8,032 nt of DNA. Origin: Patescibacteria group bacterium (lineage in GTDB: Bacteria; Patescibacteriota; Patescibacteriia; UBA9934). Made by a program: the position numbers and the translations under genes. This document shows positions 4,963-8,032 of this stretch, in pieces (position 1 is the first letter of the stretch; every line of letters begins with the position of its first letter). Where the stretch lies: the NCBI GenBank assembly GCA_018818445.1, contig JAHISC010000079.1:1-8032 (forward strand). Direction: 5' to 3'. The notes below the pieces were generated by a model. The model had not been told where the DNA came from. It saw only the letters and a program-made list of their open reading frames with translations, and searched no databases.

Positions 4963-5996
4963 GCTTCAACCTCTTCCCATGGCACACCTTCCCTGCCAAA
5001 ATGACCAAAAACACTAACATGTTCGTATATTGGCTTATCCAAATTTAAACGCTCCACAACTGCTTCTGGCCGAAAATCAAATTTTTCCTTAACTAAAGCT
5101 GATACATCTTTGCCTTCGCCTGTCCTAGCCTCCAAAAAAACCAAACCAGATTGTCCAATAGTATAACCGGCCGAAATCAAAATATTTCCCGCTACTCCTT
5201 GAGCAACTAAATTTTTCGCTGCAAAACGAGCCATATATGAACCAGCGCGCGCTGGATGCAAAGGATCACGACCAGATAGATTACTGCCGCCACTCGGCAA
5301 AAGCCCGCCATAGGTATCGGCCAGTGTTTTCCTTCCAGAGGCGCCAGCGCCAGCAGAAAAACCTCCGGTACAAAATTCACCAGCAGTATTTACAAATAAT
5401 TTTACACCTTCTACATCACCCAAAATCGGCACAATAACATTTTCCACAATCAAACTTTTTATTTGCATTGGCTCCATACCGCAAGCATGCTGCACCAAAA
5501 CCGTGACTGCCACTGGCCGATCGCCATCCATGGTCAGTTGAATTTTGCCGTCAGGACACATCCAAGAAAAAGCTCCTTCATGGAGACGCAGATCATTAAT
5601 ACGACGAGCTAAAGCATGAGCATAGACTACGGCTCGTGGCAGCATCTCACGAGTTTCACGCGTAGCATAACCATGAACAACAGCAGTTCCCTGTGAGCCG
5701 CCTAAAACAATGGACTTAGCTCTATCCTCACTCGGTCGCTCAATATTCACAAATGGCTCAATACTATCTTCATAACCAACCTCCCGATAAACACGTCTAG
5801 CAATTTGAGATGAATCAAAATCAGCCCGCGAGTCAACAGTTCCACCAATCATCAACATTCCATTTGAACCAAGAGCCTGAACATCGACCCTGCTTTTTTC
5901 ATCACGGCGTAGGTATTCATCCAAAATAGCATCTACAATTTGATCGCAGACTTTATCCGGGTGACCAATAAGTGGTACTTCAACAGTTTTAAGCAT
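4959..5996 (-). CDS. metK: Divergent S-adenosylmethionine synthetase (MetK-like)
   Basis: 345 residues against about 380-400 for typical MetK. The family makes S-adenosylmethionine from methionine and ATP in the cytoplasm. Conserved: the GHPDKVCDQI start with H12, D14 and K15; PDGKIQLT (148-155); ADTYGG (226-231); the AKNLVAQGVA helix (260-269); and GHFGREGVPWE near the end. Altered: the GAGDQG methionine loop is GGSQGT (99-104), and the usual GGGAFSGKDPxKVDRS stretch reads GGSNLSGRDPLHPARAG (236-252), losing the Lys-Val-Asp part and replacing another Lys by Arg. These residues help bind phosphates and metal in studied enzymes, so activity may be changed or reduced; it could be a lineage-specific MetK or a paralogue. 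The start is set by the conserved motif; AAAGGA lies only 2 bases before the ATG. It is divergent to lexA with a shared 159-base intergenic region. Confidence 0.85.
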   Translation of the reverse strand: MLKTVEVPLIGHPDKVCDQIVDAILDEYLRRDEKSRVDVQALGSNGMLMIGGTVDSRADFDSSQIARRVYREVGYEDSIEPFVNIERPSEDRAKSIVLGGSQGTAVVHGYATRETREMLPRAVVYAHALARRINDLRLHEGAFSWMCPDGKIQLTMDGDRPVAVTVLVQHACGMEPMQIKSLIVENVIVPILGDVEGVKLFVNTAGEFCTGGFSAGAGASGRKTLADTYGGLLPSGGSNLSGRDPLHPARAGSYMARFAAKNLVAQGVAGNILISAGYTIGQSGLVFLEARTGEGKDVSALVKEKFDFRPEAVVERLNLDKPIYEHVSVFGHFGREGVPWEEVEA

Positions 5997-6074
5997 ATTC
6001 CTTTAGGGCTAAAAAGTAGCACATTCACCATTTTTCTTCAATTCCCAATTTCGAAAGGGAAACTTAATTAATAA

Positions 6075-6080
6075 ATTATA
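6075..6080 (-). promoter_or_regulatory. Candidate -10 box for metK
   Basis: A perfect TATAAT on the minus strand in a very AT-rich stretch (6062-6088, with near-palindromic TAATTAAT/ATTAATTA). No convincing -35 box is found 16-18 bases upstream. The leader of about 70 bases would contain TTCCC and GGGAA (6042-6046 and 6057-6061) around the palindrome TTTCGAAA (6049-6056), a possible small hairpin or protein site. No S-adenosylmethionine riboswitch pattern is seen. Confidence 0.35.
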
Positions 6081-6107
6081 ATTAATTACGTTATCCACAC
6101 CCACTCC

Positions 6108-6135
6108 TTGCGTTCGTTATTTGTTCGGTTATAAT
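6108..6135 (+). promoter_or_regulatory. lexA promoter
   Basis: A perfect -10 box TATAAT (6130-6135) with a weak -35 box TTGCGT (6108-6113) at 16-base spacing. Transcription would start near 6142, giving a leader of about 14 bases with no Shine-Dalgarno. The -10 box sits at the exact centre of the operator dyad, so a bound repressor would cover the promoter. Confidence 0.6.
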
Positions 6136-6152
6136 ACGAACATGACGCGAAC
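6112..6152. promoter_or_regulatory. Double LexA operator (GTTC-N7-GTTC and GAAC-N7-GAAC)
   Basis: Four half-sites are visible: GTTC at 6112 and 6123, and GAAC at 6138 and 6149. Each pair is spaced 11 bases start to start, one helical turn, giving GTTC-N7-GTTC followed by its inverse. The whole is symmetrical about 6132, in the TATAAT box, and the inner TGTTCG/CGAACA halves form a perfect 6-bp palindrome. GTTC-N7-GTTC is the LexA box type known from Alphaproteobacteria; CGAAC-N4-GTTCG is the Gram-positive type. Autorepression of lexA is the natural inference. Confidence 0.65.
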
Positions 6153-6155
6153 ATT

Positions 6156-6779
6156 ATGACTCCACTACCTCCCCTAACAAAAAAGCAACGTGAAGTCCTG
6201 GACTTTATCGAAAGCTTCATCCAAGAAAATGGCTATACACCATCCTACCGCGAAATAGCGGATGGTCTTGGTCTCTCCTCACCCGCGACAGTACATCAGC
6301 ACATCCAGACTCTGTGTGAGAAAGGTGTGATAAATACCGGGGATGACGGCGCAGCAAGATCGATTGAACTAGTTGAAACTGAGAAACTATCTCCTATGAG
6401 CATCATGCTTCCCTTAGCTGGTCTGATCACCGCTGGAGAACCAATCGAGGCTGTAGAAGAGAATGAAGCCCTAGCTATACCTACAGATTTCGTTGTTGAT
6501 GCAGAAAATTCCTATGTTCTTAAAGTTAAAGGAAGGTCAATGATCGAGGACGGTATTTTTGACGGAGATTATGTAGTTATCGAGCGCAATCCTTCACCGA
6601 AAAACGGTGACATAGTCGTAGCACTACTCGATAACGCATATGCGACTTTAAAAAGATTCTATAGAGAGGCTAACTACATTCGTCTTCAGCCAGCCAACAG
6701 CACCATGGAACCTATAATTATTAAAGGGGATATAAATATTCAAGGAATTGTCAGAGCAGTAATCCGTAAATTTAATTAG
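6156..6779 (+). CDS. lexA: LexA SOS-response repressor
   Basis: 207 residues, the usual LexA length. LexA binds operators of DNA-damage genes and cleaves itself when RecA filaments form. Residues 1-70 are the winged-helix domain (LTKKQREVLDFIESF, then GYTPSYREIADGLGLSS with the recognition helix around 42-54). The C-terminal S24-type protease domain has the Ala-Gly cleavage site A93-G94 in LITAGEP, the nucleophile S128 in VKGRSMIEDGI (GRSM where many LexA have GDSM), and the general-base K166 in ATLKRF. All catalytic positions are intact, so it should be cleavable. The gene is divergent to metK, with a symmetrical operator over its own promoter. The ATG at 6156 has no Shine-Dalgarno and comes 3 bases after the last half-site. 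Downstream lie the translesion polymerase genes, consistent with a local SOS module. Confidence 0.95.
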   Translation: MTPLPPLTKKQREVLDFIESFIQENGYTPSYREIADGLGLSSPATVHQHIQTLCEKGVINTGDDGAARSIELVETEKLSPMSIMLPLAGLITAGEPIEAVEENEALAIPTDFVVDAENSYVLKVKGRSMIEDGIFDGDYVVIERNPSPKNGDIVVALLDNAYATLKRFYREANYIRLQPANSTMEPIIIKGDINIQGIVRAVIRKFN

Positions 6780-6807
6780 TAGTTCTTTACAATTAGGATT
6801 CCACCAC

Positions 6808-6896
6808 ACGGCTCAATCTCAGAATTTACGCCTCTTTAAGGAGGATCCTAGCGTAAATCCTGAGAATGAGCTGTAGGGATCCGGCTCAACCTCAGG
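6808..6896 (+). other. Switch-like RNA structure after lexA with two competing hairpins
   Basis: The arm at 6811-6831 pairs with 6851-6871 as a 21-position stem with two mismatches (24 positions including a G-U), capped by CCTC/GAGG. The 3' arm (CCTGAGAATGAGC, 6859-6871) can instead pair with GGCTCAACCTCAGG (6883-6896), because GGCTCAATCTCAG (6810-6822) is nearly repeated there. The two folds exclude each other, as in attenuators. GGATCC occurs twice (6843, 6877). Strand is uncertain: one wobble fits plus and another fits minus. No riboswitch family or tRNA is recognised. Confidence 0.5.
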
Positions 6897-6897
6897 G

Positions 6898-6957
6898 ATG
6901 TCCACCCTCCTCTAATGGACATAAACAGCGCCGACCCCCTTCGGCGCTGTTTATTTT
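6898..6957 (+). terminator. Strong bidirectional terminator, with a small upstream hairpin
   Basis: ATAAACAGCGCCGA (6921-6934) and TCGGCGCTGTTTAT (6941-6954) form a perfect 14-bp stem with a 6-base loop, followed by TTT and flanked by A- and T-rich ends usable in both directions. Just before it, ATGTCCA (6898-6904) pairs with TGGACAT (6916-6922), overlapping the terminator stem by two bases. It probably ends the lexA transcript and separates it from the polymerase genes. Confidence 0.85.
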
Positions 6958-7000
6958 GATCGGGCGTGATGAACCCAATCGGGCTAGGGCGCCTCGCCTA
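6958..7000. repeat. Second REP-like repeat copy
   Basis: GATCGGGCGTGAT (6958-6970) and CAATCGGG (6976-6983) match the two units at 349-394 but in the opposite order, and the second palindrome arm is missing. A small hairpin TAGG-G-CG-CCT-CG-CCTA (6985-7000) ends the block. It lies directly after the lexA terminator. Confidence 0.55.
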
Positions 7001-7010
7001 TGCATCAACA

Positions 7011-7042
7011 CTGTCACTTCATCACTCAACCACTAAATAACT
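7011..7042. repeat. Second period-8 repeat block
   Basis: Four consecutive octamers ending in ACT: CTGTCACT, TCATCACT, CAACCACT and AAATAACT. The last two align with CAACAACT and AAACAACT of the block at 3005-3044. It occupies the space before the small Arg-rich ORF, which argues against translation starting at the ATG at 7000. Confidence 0.5.
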
Positions 7043-7056
7043 TAATAATTACCACT

Positions 7057-7221
7057 ATGACTACAACAACACTGCGACACTACAGCACAACTCTAGCCAA
7101 TAATTCAATCCGTTCCGAGCGACGAATTCGCGATATGAAAAAACGAATACGCACTCGAATTAGCCGTAGACAATTTAAAAGAGGCGTGCAACGCACGCTA
7201 CATGCGTTACGATTAACCTAG
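7057..7221 (+). CDS. Small Arg-rich basic protein, doubtful
   Basis: 54 residues from the ATG at 7057. The frame is open from an ATG at 7000, but that start overlaps the end of the REP-like repeat and would translate the period-8 repeat, so the inner ATG is preferred. The product has about 13 Arg and 3 Lys and only two acidic residues, concentrated in SERRIRDMKKRIRTRISRRQ, which could form one cationic amphipathic helix that binds nucleic acid. No Shine-Dalgarno, no recognised family. It sits 24 bases before the DUF6504-like gene in the same direction, so it could be the first gene of the polymerase unit. Non-coding leader is the alternative. Confidence 0.4.
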   Translation: MTTTTLRHYSTTLANNSIRSERRIRDMKKRIRTRISRRQFKRGVQRTLHALRLT

Positions 7222-7245
7222 TTTACATCAAATTTAGCTAGTATT

Positions 7246-7491
7246 ATGCATCAACTATTAAATGATCCAATAGATGTAATTGTTGATTTCTCAGAAAGAC
7301 GAGCTCGACCTCGCCGGGTTCGTTGGGATAACAAAATTTACGACATGACTAGTGTTAATTTAATTCATGGTGCACGTGAGGGCGAAAAAAGAATTTTTTA
7401 CTTCTCTGTTTCGGATAATTTAAATTATATGAAACTGAGACTTGATACTGAAAACCTTGAATGGAGATTAGTAGAGATCTATTCTGAATAA
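7246..7491 (+). CDS. Small DUF6504-like protein next to the translesion polymerase
   Basis: 81 residues. The pattern of an N-terminal strand, then RPRRVRWDNKIYDMTSV, a hydrophobic strand (IFYFSVSD), and a C-terminal LRLDTENLEWRLVEIY resembles DUF6504, a small beta-rich family commonly next to Y-family polymerase genes such as imuB and dnaE2 cassettes. The match is from memory of the pattern (Arg-Trp-x-x-(K/R)-x-Tyr and Trp-x-Leu near the end), not a search. Its TAA stop is followed after one base by the ATG of the polymerase gene, so the two are almost certainly translated together. There is no Shine-Dalgarno before its own ATG. A role as an accessory to translesion synthesis is inferred from context only. 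Confidence 0.78.
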   Translation: MHQLLNDPIDVIVDFSERRARPRRVRWDNKIYDMTSVNLIHGAREGEKRIFYFSVSDNLNYMKLRLDTENLEWRLVEIYSE

Positions 7492-7492
7492 T

Positions 7493-8032
7493 ATGTCTAA
7501 AATCATCATGCATATTGACTTTAACTCTTTCTTTGCTTCAGTAGAACAACAAGCTAATCCTTTTTTGCGTGGCAAAGCTATAGCTGTTGGTGGTAAAAGT
7601 AAAAATTCAGTCGATATTGCTAGAGCTCATTTAGAAAATCATCGCTACGACATAGAAAATTCTCTTCAGTTAGAAAGAACTGTAATAACAACTGCTTCAC
7701 GTGAAGCTAAGGCGCGTGGTATAAAAACAGCCATGTCTTCTATTGAAGCCAAGCGAATCTGCCCAGATTTAATTCTTATACCTGGAGATCCACATAAATA
7801 CAGCAAAATTACCAATACATTTCTCAAAATTTTACGGCGTCACTGCGATGCTGTTGAACAATTTAGCACAGACGAGGCTTTTACCGATATCACCATTGCT
7901 GCTGGCGATTATTTTGGAGCAGTCATGCTAGCTCAATTAATCAGATCTGATATTAAAAAGGAGTGTGGGGTCGCCTGTACAGCTTCGATTGGTATTGCAC
8001 CAAATAAAATTGTGGCAAAACTAGCTTCCGAA
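7493..8032 (+). CDS. dinB: Y-family DNA polymerase (DinB/Pol IV-like), cut by the window end
   Basis: 180 codons present with no stop; the C-terminal half lies outside. Y-family polymerases copy past damaged bases. The palm motifs are clear: HIDFNSFFASVEQ with metal ligand D9 and likely steric-gate F14; TTASREAKARGIKTAMS (66-82); Y103; FSTDEAFTD with catalytic D127 and E128; and SIGIAPNKIVAKLASE (165-180). Compared with E. coli Pol IV, where only about 7 residues separate GG from the STANY motif, here about 30 residues do so (35-64), an insertion of roughly 23 residues rich in Asn, His and charged residues at the entrance to the fingers. SIDEAYLD is here STDEAFTD, a mild variant. The gene begins one base after the DUF6504-like stop. 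It is probably SOS-induced given lexA nearby, but no LexA box is seen directly upstream. Confidence 0.93.
   Translation, partial: MSKIIMHIDFNSFFASVEQQANPFLRGKAIAVGGKSKNSVDIARAHLENHRYDIENSLQLERTVITTASREAKARGIKTAMSSIEAKRICPDLILIPGDPHKYSKITNTFLKILRRHCDAVEQFSTDEAFTDITIAAGDYFGAVMLAQLIRSDIKKECGVACTASIGIAPNKIVAKLASE

Noticed and set aside
6898..6915. AGGGTGGACATCC on the minus strand as a T-box fragment
   Set aside because: It lacks the rest of the conserved element and is explained by the 7-bp hairpin beside the lexA terminator.
7000..7056. Upstream ATG at 7000 for the Arg-rich small ORF
   Set aside because: It overlaps the REP-like repeat end and would translate the period-8 repeat; no ribosome binding site.
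7222..7246. TTTACA and TATTAT as a promoter for the DUF6504-like gene
   Set aside because: The spacing is only about 14 bases and the -10 box would overlap the start codon.

Overview
The window looks like part of a chromosome from an uncultivated small-genome bacterium, most likely of the Patescibacteria (Candidate Phyla Radiation). This is inferred from gene content, not from a marker gene. The signs are many short proteins with one N-terminal membrane anchor, a divergent shortened MetK-like protein, a TM0106-type RecB-like nuclease, few Shine-Dalgarno sites, and palindromic or period-8 intergenic repeats. metK and the gene at 3939-4652 end in TGA and another ends in TAG, so the genetic code appears standard.

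Positions 1-5996 read almost entirely on the minus strand. In transcription order they hold: a MetK-like protein (5996-4959); a 250-base region with very strong RNA secondary structure and its own likely promoter and U-rich tail (about 4927-4680); an anchored protein of unknown function (4652-3939); a consensus promoter feeding a Lys-rich membrane protein and a cyclophilin-type lipoprotein isomerase (3883-3049); a long nested terminator; a RecB-like Fe-S nuclease fused to an RNase H-like exonuclease domain (2932-1538); a cysteine-rich anchored protein overlapping an anchored C39-like peptidase (1503-392); a terminator; and a near-perfect sigma70 promoter (237-265) driving a second highly structured RNA that leaves the left edge.

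Positions 5997-8032 read on the plus strand and look like a DNA-damage module. lexA has an elaborate operator: two GTTC-N7-GTTC-type boxes in opposite orientation, with the dyad centred on the -10 box. lexA is followed by a region able to form mutually exclusive hairpins and then a strong terminator. Next come two repeat blocks, a tiny Arg-rich ORF, a small DUF6504-like protein, and a Y-family DNA polymerase (dinB-like) that starts one base after it and is cut by the window end.

The most notable unexplained elements are the two structured RNA candidates, both with UUCG tetraloops and G-U pairs that fix the minus strand. Next are the unusual symmetrical lexA operator and the switch-like RNA after lexA. 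I could not assign either RNA to a known family by eye: tmRNA, RNase P, SRP and 5S hallmarks were looked for and not found.
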